Part shown: positions 12,101 through 20,861 of the stretch, piece after piece
Layout of the letters: each line of letters starts with the position of its first letter
Position numbering within the stretch: position 1 is the first letter of the stretch
Assembly: GCA_963513935.1 (NCBI GenBank)
Contig: OY740776.1
Coordinates: forward strand, 7,532,724-7,596,723
From: Aphrophora alni
Lineage: Eukaryota; Arthropoda; Insecta; Hemiptera; Aphrophoridae
Reading direction: 5' to 3'
Length of the DNA: 64,000 nt
Position numbers and translations under genes: made by a program
Notes under the pieces: generated by a model
Told to the model about the DNA's origin: nothing
Database searches by the model: none
Seen by the model: only the letters and a program-made list of their open reading frames with translations

Positions 12101-15100
12101 TACTCACCACTAACTCAGCTACATGTTTCGTCATATACAAATGGCATCATCAGGCTGTCGTTTATATAAAAACACTCACATCAAGTTATAATTATAGTAC
12201 ACAGTACTCGTCATTATATTTAAGGTTCTGTTTGTCAGACAGAGGTCACAGTGTAGTTTGCCGGCTTTGACAGTTGACTGAGTAGCTGAATTATTGGTGA
12301 GTAGTGATCTGCTATAGATTTTTTTTTTCAAAATGTCAATTAATAAAGCAGTTTGATGGTCATTAGACAATATGAATAAGAACTAATGAATTTATATTAA
12401 ATTCAGTGTAAACAAACACAGAAAACACATTTACAAATTCAATAACTTTTTCTTTTTTTTTTAATTACAGAACAATAGTTCTTTTTTAAATCCCCTCATG
12501 TGTTCAATTATTATGAGTACGGGTGTGGCCAACCTGAGGAATTCTAGCTGAATCTACACCTTTCTTTATATAGTCGTGGGTGGTTTAATATCCCTATCTT
12601 TCATTTTCCCTATCAGGTCTCTCCTGACCAACTCTTGTTCACTTCTAAAGCTATTAGAGTATTCGAGGGCTAGGCATTGCTATTCTTCTTTTTTTTTATA
12701 TAAGGTGATGACAACCGTGATATTTTCACATTTAAACAAAAAGGGAAATAAATCTTTCTTAATTTTTGAGTGGAATAACACTTTACCGTTTCAAATAACA
12801 ATGTGTTTTACAATATTCGCTCATTCAATAACATTTCGACAGAACTACATTTCAAAAAACACTACAAGATACCAGTAAAATATTCTACATTGTATTATTT
12901 TATTTGTATAACGATTTCAGATAATTTAAACTGATCCAGGATCAATTAGTGCGAATAAAGTAGGTTCTGCTAGTAACAGAGTTATATTATGACGCCAGGG
13001 AAAGAATACACAAGACCCATTCGGAAAGTAACCCTTCGTTTAGCTAAAACATAAAATGGAGATGTATATACAGAAACTGTATTATACACATCTTTAATCT
13101 ACAGGTCTCCACTATTTTTCTACATAGTCATCATTTAAATTTAGGCATTTATCATAGTCATGATCCAGTTTGGAAATCCTTTCTTCATAAAAATCTATCA
13201 CATCATCTTGAAGTTCTTCATCATCATCAAAGTGCTTCTTTTGGTTTGTATAATGAAGCTGTATGACTCCATACTTGATTGTTGTTTTGTCTCACATTTA
13301 AATAGGAAATCCAAGTTTCATCGCCAGCCATCGATGCATTTCCAGTCAAATTTTTCTCTTTCTGCATCGTAATGTGAAAGAAAGTCTAAGGCAAAATCCA
13401 TTTGTTGTGTTTTGTAATTGCGGTATTAATATTTGGTACCCACCGAGCTCAGAATTTCCAGTAGTCAAACTTTTCTACGAATATTTCATCAAAACAGTCT
13501 GAGAAATTTGTGGGAAATTTCAGAAATTGTAAATCACCGATTTTCACAGAAATTTTCATCAATTTTCTGAACAAGTTCATCACTGACTACAAATGCCCTG
13601 CCACTCCTTTGCTCATCTTGAATATTTGTTCTCCCACTTTTTAAACAAATAAACCCACTGACACACAACACCTTTACTTATTATTGTTTGGCTGTATACA
13701 ACACACAATTCACAATTGATGTCTGCTGTTGACAATTTTTTTACCATCACAAATCTTATTACATTTCGCAGGGTTTTCTATTGCACCATTCATTTTGTAA
13801 CTCTATTACGTGCAAACGAACTGCAACACAAACTTCCCTCTATCACGGTTCTAAACACATACTGGGGTACAGAACACAGCACTGCAGGAGAAGTGTCACT
13901 ACCTCCACTACTTTAATTGTGCGAAAATGGAAGTTACTTTCCGAACGGTCCTCCTACATATACTCATAAATAGTAAAGTAATTTTAATGTAACAGCAGAT
14001 ATTTCTTGTTGAAACTCCATATTCAAGGATAAAGTAAAGCAAAAAAATTTAACTGTAACAGCAGTGACTACTTGTTAAAACTCCATAATAAGGATAAAAT
14101 AAGCACTAGGCTATAGTTTCAAATGTATTTAATAACTTAATTAGCTACAATTGTTTCGCCTTGCGGCATCTACGGGCTAAACAAGGCGAAACAATTGTAG
14201 CTAATTAAGTTATTAAATACATTTGAAACTATAGCCTAGTGCTTATTTTATCCTTAAAGCAAAAAAGCTTAAAGTTTCAAAATATTTTAATAATATTATT
14301 AAACCTTGAATAGTAAAGTAGTTTTAATTAAACATTGTTAAATTATTTTGCAGGTATGTGTTTATTAACATTTATGTTTCAGATATTTGCAATGTTGTAT
14401 AAAAACTTGTCATGTAAGAGCATCAGTTGGTGTGGAAGAAAATTCACCTATTAAACTATCTGCAACTAGTCCTCTGCACAACCATGAACCTGATTTTGCT
14501 CGGTTGCATCGCACTGCGTTCATGGAAAGAGCCAATCATAGAGCTATCAGTGAAGATACTCCAATAAATGTTATTTATACTGAAGAGGCAGAAAAGTAAG
14601 AATCTTTAATGTTACTTTATTTTTAATTAACGTTGGATAAAGTATTTGGGAATTTGAGTTTGATTGAGTGAATAATCACTAATTAAACTACTTCAGGCAT
14701 TAACAGATATGCTGGTCAGTCGTAGCTGAATTCCTGACTATTCTAGTTTTTTTTCTTTCTTATTTACAAAGTGTGTTTCATTGGCACTCAAATTCAAAAA
14801 CGACTAATCAAATTCCCTCAAAAATGAGTACTAAGAATACCTAAAAAATTTCAGTTTCATATGTAGTAGGAGATTAACCAAATAATTAGATTTTAATTGA
14901 AATAACGTAACAGGTATCCCATTGTCGGCGGCATAATAACACCGCGGCATTGGCACCCGTCGATATAGCAGACATACACCTGCAAAAACGTTTGATGGGC
15001 CGCTTTTTTTCCACGAATCAATTTAGTATACATTATGGAAATTATAACATTTCTTTTCAGTTTTCTTTGACAGGTACGCACAGTATATACAGTAAATAAA

Positions 15101-15811
15101 AACGGAAGCGTGTGTTGGTTTCGTTTGAGACGCGGTTAAATGTTTTAAAAAGACTTGACAGAGGGGAATCTGTAAAAAAAGCTTTGTGACGAGTTTAACG
15201 TGGGAAAAGTACCATCAATGATTCGAGCGATCGAAGTTAATGCACGCTTTGGGATCTGCCGAACTTTTACGAACATCTCTGTTTTTAGAAATATATATTT
15301 TTTCCCGTCGGGGTCGCCGAGTAATCCGGACTGCCGGGTTATCGAGTGCCGAGTTTGCGAGACTCTACTGTATCTATTGCCAAACCTCTTTACTCTACCT
15401 CATCAAGAACTCTTTCTTTCTTCTTTTGATAAATCTTCTTCCTCCAGCTCAATCAGCTCTTCGTCTCCTTTCAGAACATCTTTTTTTAATGGTCTACATT
15501 TTTCCATTCTTTGATCTGGTCCAAACAAGATTAGTTGTTTAGTTTTTACATTGTCCCAGATGTCCATATTCTGATTGCAAGTTTTAAATTTGCCGTTTAT
15601 TTTTAATTAGCTATAAAGCAATGTTTCAGAATATATGAAACAAACTTACACAATTTAATTGTCTTTAACCACCGCAATATTATTAACATTAATGTTATAA
15701 CTTGTACATTTTTTGGTGTTACACAGGGATCCTGAAGGGGCTGCTTCTATTTCTGTGTCATGTGCAAAACAGAGAATGTCCAGAGCTAGGCAGAGGCATT
15801 TAAGAATTTGG
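904..15811 (+). CDS. Tandem FLYWCH zinc-finger protein gene (partial, seven exons seen)
   Basis: Exons at 904-1116, 2739-2823, 8119-8192, 9104-9191, 10117-10238, 14383-14595 and 15727-15811 join in one open frame of 880 bp (about 293 codons) with consistent phases and GT-AG sites. The exon at 10117 carries the first half of a FLYWCH domain (G-F-R ... G-Y-F-Y). The exon at 14383 carries the second half (Y-L-Q-C-C, C-H-V-R-A, H-N-H), giving the C2H2 zinc ligands. The 904 exon repeats that second half, so an earlier first-half exon must lie upstream of the window. After each finger comes a conserved tail (T-P-I-N-x-I-Y ... D-P-x-G-A-A ... Q-R-x-S-R). FLYWCH fingers bind DNA or protein and occur in Mod(mdg4)-type chromatin factors and in MULE-type transposases. 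The function here is unknown. The 5' end is outside the window and the 3' end is not identified: a donor-like GT follows 15811, while read-through would stop at about 15843-15845. Confidence 0.85.
1175..1607. mobile_element. pogo/Tigger-type MITE
   Basis: Terminal inverted repeats beginning CAGTAGAACCCCTCTAATCC, flanked by TA on both sides (1173-1174 and 1608-1609), 433 bp, intronic. No transposase is visible. The interior shares a segment with the element at 39686-40031 (for example around 1451-1490, reversed there near 39810-39845), so both come from one family. Confidence 0.9.
1941..2581. mobile_element. Diverged pogo-like MITE
   Basis: The left end CAGTATACCTTGATAATTC and the right end (reverse complement GAGTAGAAATCTGTTAATCC) are similar over about 30 bp with several mismatches. 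TA flanks both ends. AT-rich, non-coding, intronic. The ends are more decayed than in the 1175-1607 copy. Confidence 0.6.
2739..2823 (+). CDS. FLYWCH unit A, tail exon
   Basis: 85 bp; acceptor CTACAG, donor GTATGT. The first base completes an Arg codon, then it reads D-P-K-G-A-A-T and ends at a codon boundary. It pairs with the 15727-15811 exon, which has the same length and phase. Confidence 0.88.
3496..3545 (-). ncRNA. Hammerhead-ribozyme-like motif (left arm)
   Basis: On the minus strand: stem I strand GTTATCAC, core CCGACGA (position 4 is C instead of U), an extra T, stem II GGAC/GTCC with loop GATAAT, GAAA, stem III ACA-TG-TGT, A at the cleavage position, then GTGTAATG pairing back to stem I with one bulge. 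The core substitution suggests it is inactive. Confidence 0.5.
3728..3776 (+). ncRNA. Hammerhead-ribozyme-like motif (right arm)
   Basis: Inverted copy of the 3496-3545 motif, with the same CCGACGA core and the same stem II. Stem III is weaker here (ACACGTAT, one mismatch). Confidence 0.45.
4930..5520 (+). repeat. Dispersed AT-rich repeat, copy 1
   Basis: Shares an ordered series of blocks with 62290-62770 in the same orientation, for example AACATTGCACAAA, then TTGGAGAG, then CTTATGGCAG, then CACATA-x-x-AAATTTGATTA. A partial third copy is at about 9690-10020. Non-coding and unclassified. Confidence 0.65.
6076..6121. repeat. (TA)n microsatellite
   Basis: An uninterrupted AT dinucleotide run of about 45 bp. 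Confidence 0.95.
6480..6895 (+). repeat. Dispersed repeat family F, copy 1
   Basis: About 400 bp matching 44890-45270 plus 46482-46620 in the same order (CTGTAGTGTGCTCGTATAGA, AAAATGTCAAAGTGGCGGC, and a tail with GAGCGAAGCGAG then GACTTTTTAAT). A reverse-strand fragment is at 33590-33740. Non-coding, of unknown class. Confidence 0.65.
6916..7859 (-). mobile_element. Tigger/pogo element with transposase N-terminus
   Basis: TA-flanked inverted ends containing CCCTCTAGTTC; 944 bp. On the minus strand, 7335-7562 reads K-R-K-H-T-F-V-T and then K-L-S-I-L-E-R-L-D-K-G-E, the start of the CENP-B/pogo helix-turn-helix. The frame then leaves the family and stops, and no DDE domain remains. It is an internally deleted derivative in an intron. 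Confidence 0.85.
8119..8192 (+). CDS. FLYWCH gene linker exon 1
   Basis: 74 bp; acceptor CCGCAG, donor GTAAAT. It reads E-L-N-S-T-N-P-S-N-E-E-D, a polar, acidic, probably disordered linker between the two FLYWCH units, and leaves two bases of an Arg/Ser codon. It is placed by phase and splice sites only, since there is no domain to confirm it. Confidence 0.7.
8640..9010 (-). mobile_element. Decayed Tigger/pogo remnant
   Basis: The left end CAGTGGAACTTG follows a TA and resembles the pogo-type terminus. On the minus strand, 8781-9011 has V-D-K-C-M-L and, after a frame change, a G-S-L-V-S-T-K-A-E-E-F-A piece like the helix-turn-helix linker of Tigger transposases. No right terminus was found. 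Confidence 0.45.
9104..9191 (+). CDS. FLYWCH gene linker exon 2
   Basis: 88 bp; acceptor TTACAG, donor GTAATG. The first base completes a Ser codon. It reads D-L-P-L-I-K-T then an acidic N-Q-S-E-E-D-N-Y-S-D stretch and ends at a codon boundary. Supported by splice sites and by phase with both neighbours. Confidence 0.72.
9312..9354 (+). ncRNA. Hammerhead-ribozyme-like motif
   Basis: ATCA, core CTGAGGA (fits C-U-G-A-N-G-A), hairpin TATGGCTACATTGCCCTT with a G-G-C/G-C-C stem, GAAA, a weak stem III CGGAT, T at the cleavage position, then TGAT pairing with ATCA. It is degenerate in stems II and III. Confidence 0.4.
9690..10020 (+). repeat. Dispersed AT-rich repeat, partial copy
   Basis: Contains ACCGATTACTC, TTTTTGGAGAGGCA and related blocks in the order seen at 4930-5520 and 62290-62770. 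Confidence 0.5.
10117..10238 (+). CDS. FLYWCH unit B, first-half exon
   Basis: 122 bp; acceptor TTTAAG, donor GTAAGG. It reads E-S-K-T-L-E-E then V-V-G-F-R-K-N-T-V-V-Y and G-S-G-Y-F-Y-S-T-N-R, the opening beta strands of a FLYWCH finger. It leaves two bases (TC), completed by the A that opens the 14383 exon. Confidence 0.88.
10326..10369. repeat. Perfect 17-bp hairpin
   Basis: CAAATAAAACACAATTT and its exact reverse complement are separated by 10 bases, about 90 bp downstream of the 10238 exon end. The stem is AT-rich; it could be a tiny fold-back remnant. No function is assigned. Confidence 0.8.
11768..11957. repeat. Fold-back element with about 58-bp arms
   Basis: Outer arms starting at about 11768 and ending at about 11957 are near-perfect inverted copies (ATCTTGTTCTTCGGGGTTCG and its complement). 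The flanks share ATCAATGGAATC on both sides (about 11722 and 11955), a possible target duplication. The inner part matches the single arm at 23905-24010 and includes C-T-T-G-A-G-A ... G-A-A-A, a hammerhead-like order. Confidence 0.75.
12065..12336. repeat. Inverted-repeat element carrying a hammerhead-like motif
   Basis: Arms of about 55 bp (12065-12121 and 12283-12336) share CTATAGCAGATCA, ACTCACCA and CAGCTAC in inverted order. The 12116-12157 motif lies at the inner edge of the left arm. No ORF is evident. Confidence 0.75.
12116..12157 (-). ncRNA. Hammerhead ribozyme candidate, intact core
   Basis: On the minus strand: CAGC, CTGATGA (exact consensus core), an extra T, stem II with one C-A mismatch (GCCAT/ATGAC, loop TTGTAT), GAAA, stem III AC-AT-GT, A at the cleavage position, then GCTG closing stem I with four pairs. 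It has the best core in the window. The extra nucleotide after A9 and the mismatch make activity uncertain. Confidence 0.55.
12532..12690 (-). repeat. Dispersed repeat family E, copy 1
   Basis: On the minus strand it carries AGGAAAGATGAAAGAGAGGG-like, CTAG/GTAGATCCAG-like and GAATTCCTC-like blocks in the same order as at 53985, 54603, 59998 and 63655. Each copy is about 130-160 bp. No tRNA-type promoter boxes were recognised. Confidence 0.65.
13014..13951 (-). mobile_element. Mariner transposon, decayed
   Basis: Inverted ends share TTCGGAAAGTAAC (left at 13020, right at about 13933 on the other strand). On the minus strand are pieces of a mariner transposase: G-D-E-T-W-I-S-Y near 13310, and a C-terminus ending R-Y-D-K-C-L-N-type (here H-D-Y-D-K-C-L-N, then D-D-Y-V-E-K) near 13120-13150. 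Many stops and deletions are present. Confidence 0.9.
14090..14255. repeat. Perfect palindrome with 74-bp arms
   Basis: 14090-14163 and 14182-14255 are reverse complements with an 18-bp spacer. Just upstream, a 66-bp direct repeat (AACAGCAG at 13991 and 14057) overlaps the left side. The inner boundary of the arms falls within stem II of the hammerhead-like motif at 14141-14180. Confidence 0.9.
14141..14180 (-). ncRNA. Hammerhead-ribozyme-like motif, GCAA tetraloop
   Basis: On the minus strand: TTAGC, core CCGTAGA (two changes from C-U-G-A-N-G-A), an extra T, stem II GCC/GGC closed by GCAA, GAAA, stem III ACA-AT-TGT, A at the cleavage position, then GCTAA pairing perfectly with TTAGC. The architecture is intact but the core is mutated, so it is probably inactive. 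Confidence 0.5.
14383..14595 (+). CDS. FLYWCH unit B, second-half exon
   Basis: 213 bp; acceptor TTTCAG, donor GTAAGA. It reads Y-L-Q-C-C-I-K-T-C-H-V-R-A-S and later L-H-N-H-E-P-D-F, completing the finger begun in the 10117 exon, then R-T-A-F-M-E-R-A and T-P-I-N-V-I-Y-T-E-E-A-E. Same length and phases as 904-1116. Confidence 0.92.
14911..15370 (+). mobile_element. Truncated Tigger/pogo element
   Basis: The right end GAGACTCTACTG is followed by TA at 15371. At about 15115-15245 a broken plus-strand frame reads F-E-T-R-L-N-V-L-K-R-L-D-R-G-E-S-V and then G-K-S-T, the CENP-B-like helix-turn-helix of Tigger transposase. Its left portion matches 44490-44600 in inverted orientation. The left terminus is missing. 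Confidence 0.75.
15727..15811 (+). CDS. FLYWCH unit B, tail exon
   Basis: 85 bp; acceptor ACACAG, donor GTATGT. The first base completes a Lys codon, then D-P-E-G-A-A-S-I-S and Q-R-M-S-R-A-R-Q-R. It ends in frame at a Trp codon. No later exon was recognised before UBE2J2. If the donor is unused, the frame reads on to a stop at about 15843-15845. Confidence 0.88.
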
Positions 15812-16239
15812 GTATGTGTATTTGTTAACTTAGGTTGTATTTAGTAGGCTACATTTATCACTGAGACATGTATAAATAACTATTTGTATGCTTTCCTTGA
15901 AGCTTTTGGAGAAAATATTTAAAATAGAAATGATGTACAGATTTTAAAGGATTTCTGCCCTTAAAAACATAATTGTTTGTTCATAATTCATTGGAAACAA
16001 GTAACTAGCCTTTATGAAACCTGTTTAAATTGACATAAATGGACAGATTTTCTTTTTAAAATATACAAATCTTCCAAAGTAGGTACTTTAAAAGGAGCCT
16101 CTTACAGTATTACTCTCCTCAATGTGTACATTTATATCCTGCCAGAAAGGATGAAGAAATTAGATGTCAGTAAGTTTTTTTCTCTACAAGCAATGAGAAA
16201 AAAAGAAAAAACAGAAACTAAATTAGATGATAAATGCTG

Positions 16240-16560
16240 CTGTAAATTAATTTAAAATATGAGCTTCGGAAAACAAGTTGATTATCAGCAAATCAGAAAC
16301 AGTTTATTAGTTCTTCTCCCTACCACACAGTAACATACACTTCCAGTGAATATTAAATGAATTGTTTTGAAAACAGCTTTAGAGCTAAATGTATAAGGGT
16401 TGTGCTCCACGACAAAGTTGAAACTGCGGATAAAACAAATAAGCGGATTGTGCATATGAAGATATTGGCAGAATCCAAATGGGGTTGCAAGCAGGACGCC
16501 CTAAAAATATTACTTATGTGTAAAGTAATAACACATAACACTCATGTGAAGCTTATCTTA
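16240..16560 (+). pseudogene. LINE reverse transcriptase fragment
   Basis: The plus-strand frame at 16357-16560 contains V-V-L-H-D-K-V then M-K-I-L-A-E-S-K-W-G-C-K-Q-D-A-L-K-I-L. This resembles the thumb-side region of Jockey/CR1-like reverse transcriptases (G-x-x-L-D-x-K-L ... L-A-G-x-x-W-G-A-x-x-x-T-L-L). The expected start and the Y-x-D-D motif are absent. Confidence 0.55.
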
Positions 16561-17374
16561 AAATATCAAAATGACACCCAACCTGTGTCAAGATTAGGTC
16601 TTGTGTCTAACCTAAACACAAGATTAGATCTTGGAAAGTACGCAGGGTAAGCATTAATTTGTGGAACCAGTAGATACTGGCCACTGAGCTCCAACTATAC
16701 ACCCGAAACCTTCTAATTAGATGAGAAATAAAAAACAAACAGCAAAGAGTTTTATCAAGGTAGAGACTTCACAAAAAGTCAATTGAATTCTTTAATCAAG
16801 TTTAAATCAACTTCTCAAGACTCATCCATTGTCAGTATCTTCATGCGGAAGGATCCTCGTTAGGTTGAATATTTCACAAAAATGGAAACATATCTTGGTA
16901 GTTCATCTCAATACTGCCAAATCTGTCACTTACGGACAATCTTATAACAACACTCTTAAAAAGCTTAACCCATACTATGCTAAATGTGATGTACTCAGAA
17001 AAATAATAGAAAATGTTAACAGATTAATTCAAAATGAAGAAACAAGAACAGTGGGAACTGAAGTGTACTACACTATTTTCTCAATACACACCTATAGGCA
17101 GATACACAACAAGTTTGAGAAAGGAGTCGAAGCAATCTTTGGCTCTTCAACACCTAATCTACTATCCTTACGTTTTTCAAATAGCTCATATTTGACTTGC
17201 AAGTTATCTTCCGACAATTAATGAAACCATAGACATTAAGCAGACCCTAAAATACTTTATATGCCTTAAGCCTTATTGTGTTTCAGGTTCCACAGCTTCT
17301 GTGGGAGATGAGTGGATATAAAATAACTAGGAAGGAAAGGCAACAAAGTTAAGGGCAAAAAATCTCTGCAAGTA

Positions 17375-17707
17375 CTGTTGGGAGATCACGAGTGGTGTAT
17401 TGGAAGGAATGTGTCCACTATTGGCTGATATGAGCTGTCACTCATACTACACACTATTCTAAAAACATCCATCTGTATGATAATGACCGTGTGTAGAGCT
17501 TATTAGAGGCCTGTTATGAAACTGTTTGGTAATTATCATCAATTGTTACTATATTAGCAAGATAATATGCACTGCGATACTGATCTTTTCAATGCATGTA
17601 CGCTTTGAGTAATTTTTTTCGCCTTGGCTAGTACGCTTGTTTCTCTGGCAACGATGACACAAGACTGCTGCCTCCTCGCTATACCACTTGTCATCTCTGA
17701 ACAGTAA
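17375..17707. mobile_element. MITE family M, copy 1
   Basis: Inverted ends TACTGTTGGGAGATCACGAG and its counterpart enclose about 330 bp. It is homologous over its whole length, inverted, to 34872-35194 (both carry a CAACGATGACACAAGAC-like block and AACAGGCCTCTAATAA-like block). Non-coding, superfamily not set. Confidence 0.8.
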
Positions 17708-18062
17708 ACACACCCACAAAAATTATATTGTGTCAATATATATATATCTCTACCGGCTATATTTTGGCACTATTTGAAGAAACTAACATACACAAAAAAT
17801 GAATCATTTCATTTAAATTATGTGTAAAGATTTGTTTTGTTGGTATGTTTTTATACTTTTTGAAAGATGTGAGTGTGTGTGTTTATCGGCTAATATTTTT
17901 TTAGGTTAATTCTATGATTATTTTTGTTTATAATTCTTTTAATAGTTTTTAAGTAAATGCAAAGTGTTTTTAGTAGTAAAGTCTTATAATGACTCTTGTT
18001 AAATGAAATATAAATATTTGAATGAACAGTTGCAAGCGCTTACTAAAATATCCCAAAAAAAT

Positions 18063-18154
18063 ACCGCAGCAGGCATTATTCCTTACCACAGCAGGCATTA
18101 TTCCTTACCACAGCAGGCATTATTCCTTACCACAGTAGGCATTATTCCTTACCG
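18063..18154. repeat. 22-bp tandem repeat, about four units
   Basis: The unit ACAGCAGGCATTATTCCTTACC is repeated with only one or two changes per unit (first unit begins ACCGCAG, last has ACAGTAG). Confidence 0.95.
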
Positions 18155-18511
18155 CAAAATCTCCCGTGATGAGGGGTTAATGAAACCTACACCAAAATAT
18201 TCAGTATGAGCTTTATAATGTGTCTGAATGATTAGTGTGTGAATCCGATTTTGTCATATCTTTACTTCACACCTTTAATAAAAATAATAATTATGGAGAA
18301 ACAAAAAAATTACCATTATTTCAAGAGAGTGTATTTTTAGTATTTTACATTTAAATAACTTATGTGGTGTTTTGCTTGCAGGAGTATTTTGAACCAGTAT
18401 AGGGTAACTGGAAGGATGAAACAAAACCATTATAACAGGACCTGTAGATCTGGGTTGATTCACTATTCTTTCTACTGGTTGAGAAAGTGAACAGTGTTTA
18501 CGAAATACGAA

Positions 18512-18910
18512 TGCTGTCCAGAAAGTAACAGACATTTTGGTCTATACCAGCGGAGGGCGGTGCTAGAGCCGCCATCTTGGTGTCAGAACGTTCCTACACA
18601 CAGTACGCATCCAGCTGTGGTAATGTGCGGACTCTGTTCCCTTCTTACTTTGCTCTCTGTGGTGTGTTAAAATGTACGCTCCAATAGAAAATCCTGCCAC
18701 TTTTGAGGTACATTCGGTGATTAGGTTTTTGTTGGAAAAAACCACAAACTAATTAAATCCACCCAATGCCAACCGTACCCAAGAACTCATAGATGGTTTT
18801 GGATGGGAGGTGTTCCATCTTCCACCATACATCCCGGATTTGGTGCCAAGCGACTACCACCAAACGTGGTATTTTTTACTTCAAAACGTCTGTTACTCTC
18901 TGGACAACCC
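18512..18910 (+). mobile_element. Internally deleted mariner
   Basis: Inverted ends share TGTCCAGA then AGTAACAGAC. About 400 bp. On the plus strand the start reads P-I-E-N-P-A then V-H-S-V-I-R-F-L (helix-turn-helix start), and the end reads F-G-W-E-V-F-H-L-P-P-Y-I-P-D-L-V-P-S-D-Y-H, the mariner third-Asp region. The whole middle is missing. Confidence 0.9.
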
Positions 18911-20592
18911 TTGTATTTCAGAACTTTAGTATTATATTGTGTTTTTCTATTTGTGTACTACTAGGTAATGACAAGAATCACTTTCCTGTGTCACCTATCC
19001 ATACAAAATCTAAACATAATAGGCTTCGAGCCCTATTAAACTCTGACATAATATTTACAATTTAATGTATATCTATTATATTGTATTGTAATATATATGT
19101 GTATGTGTATTGTTAGCGTAGGCCTAGTTATAAAGTATTGTACATAAATTTGTAATTTTATTATATTATTTTTATTAAATTATATTTTGTGTTATTGTAA
19201 GATTAATCTCATTTTTTCACTTTCCATATCTAATAAATACCTATCTGTAGCTTCAGTTACCCAATTATAGGATAAAAATCTTGTTGACCTCCTTACCTTT
19301 TCTTTACTACAGAATCCAGCATAAGTCGGTTAATAATGTGCGGATAATGAAAATGCCGCCTTTGAGTCTGTACCTGGCCTCTCTCATGCTCCTACAATTC
19401 CAGTACCGGTAACAAATGAAAACAAAATTTTACTCATGCCCAACATAATCTTTTGTAACCTTGTAAAGAAAATAGGTTTGAGAATAATCACTCCAAAATT
19501 TCTTGGAGATAATAAAGTTAATATATAAGAAGAGACTAATTATGAATTTTTTTTTTTTTTTTTAATGGTTTTTCAATAAAGATGATTAGATTTGATTGTG
19601 TTTGAGAGTAACAGATATCCATTTCAGTGCGGAAAAGAAAATTTAAGACTCTAACAAAGAATTAATATTCCGATGACCTATCTCAAATTTCCCAGACAGG
19701 ATGTACTGGTCCTCAATACAATTTTTTAGTATAAATTTCATTTCCAATGCTCCGACTGTGAATAGATTTGAAGAAATCTGAAAATTTGTGTTTTTGTAAC
19801 AATGAAAATACACCTAAGGATCAAAAATAGAACAGGTTTTGGAAACTACAACCTATTATTGATCTGTTAGATGAATCATTTCAATAGGGAAGATTGTGAT
19901 GAGGATATTTTCATAGACAAAATGATAATTTCTTTCAAGGGTAAACAGCGCTAAACAATATGTAAAAAATAAAATGAAAAAGTGGGGGTAAGAGCTAATC
20001 GCAGTGGTTATATACAATGCTTTGAGTTTTATAGTGTTGGGAACAAAAATTTATAGAACACTTTGAGTCTTATAGGTGAAACTGTTGTTTGTCTCTGCCA
20101 TGATATGAAAAGAAAAAATCAAAAACTTATTATGGAAAATTTGTTTACCATCCTAGGCGCTGGTGCTTAAACTCAGAGACGATTTAATATATGTGTTAGG
20201 GACAGTTTGATTGATTGATTTACTTTGGGGTTTAAAGGCTCAGAACCGACCCTGGGCTCCTTACACAGACGGCCTCTGTCATTCACACAACCAACCTTGA
20301 TCTCTCATTTGAGCCCATAAAGCCATGTGCATTGCCTACTACATACCCAAATTTCACCTCTTTGCTTTCTAGCTCTGTTTCAGACCAAAGGATGCACCGC
20401 AGCGACATGAATCAAGCTGTCATCACCAGGACGCAATTGCATGAAGTCTAATTTGCACGCTTATTTCAGTATTGAGTAGGCAGCAGAAGTAGATGTAGCT
20501 TGTAGCTTCCCCAATAAATTCACTAAGGTACTTGTAAGGTAACTCCCATCTTTCACTTTGCACACCACATCTACCCAATCTGGACTCCTCCA

Positions 20593-20861
20593 TGGGCGTC
20601 ATCGACGAGGGGGACGCGTCCCCCCCCCCCCAATATTTGAGATGTAAAAATATTTTTGCTGAAAACGAATGATTTACTTAAAACCTTAAAAGGTAAACAT
20701 CGGGCTTTGTCTTTACTAGAGTTTTTAACATTACATTTCTGTTACAAATGCATAAATAAATGCATAAAAACGATGTTTTGAGAAGTTTAATTTTAAAAAA
20801 CTTCCAGACCACCGGCTTATGTCCCCCCCCCCCCAATAATGAACTGGTGATGACGCCCATA
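20593..20861. mobile_element. MITE with 10-bp target duplication
   Basis: 269 bp with inverted TGGGCGTCATC ends, flanked by GACTCCTCCA at 20583-20592 and 20862-20871. C-runs lie near both ends. No ORF. The target-site length is compatible with a hAT- or P-like origin, but this is not proven. Confidence 0.85.

Noticed and set aside
16829..17221. 130-codon open frame
   Set aside because: No family resemblance in sequence order, poor start context, and it follows a LINE scrap. It may be part of the same dead element, but I cannot support it.
18063..18154. Regular 22-bp repeats as a CRISPR array
   Set aside because: Units are directly adjacent with no spacers, in animal DNA. A plain minisatellite.
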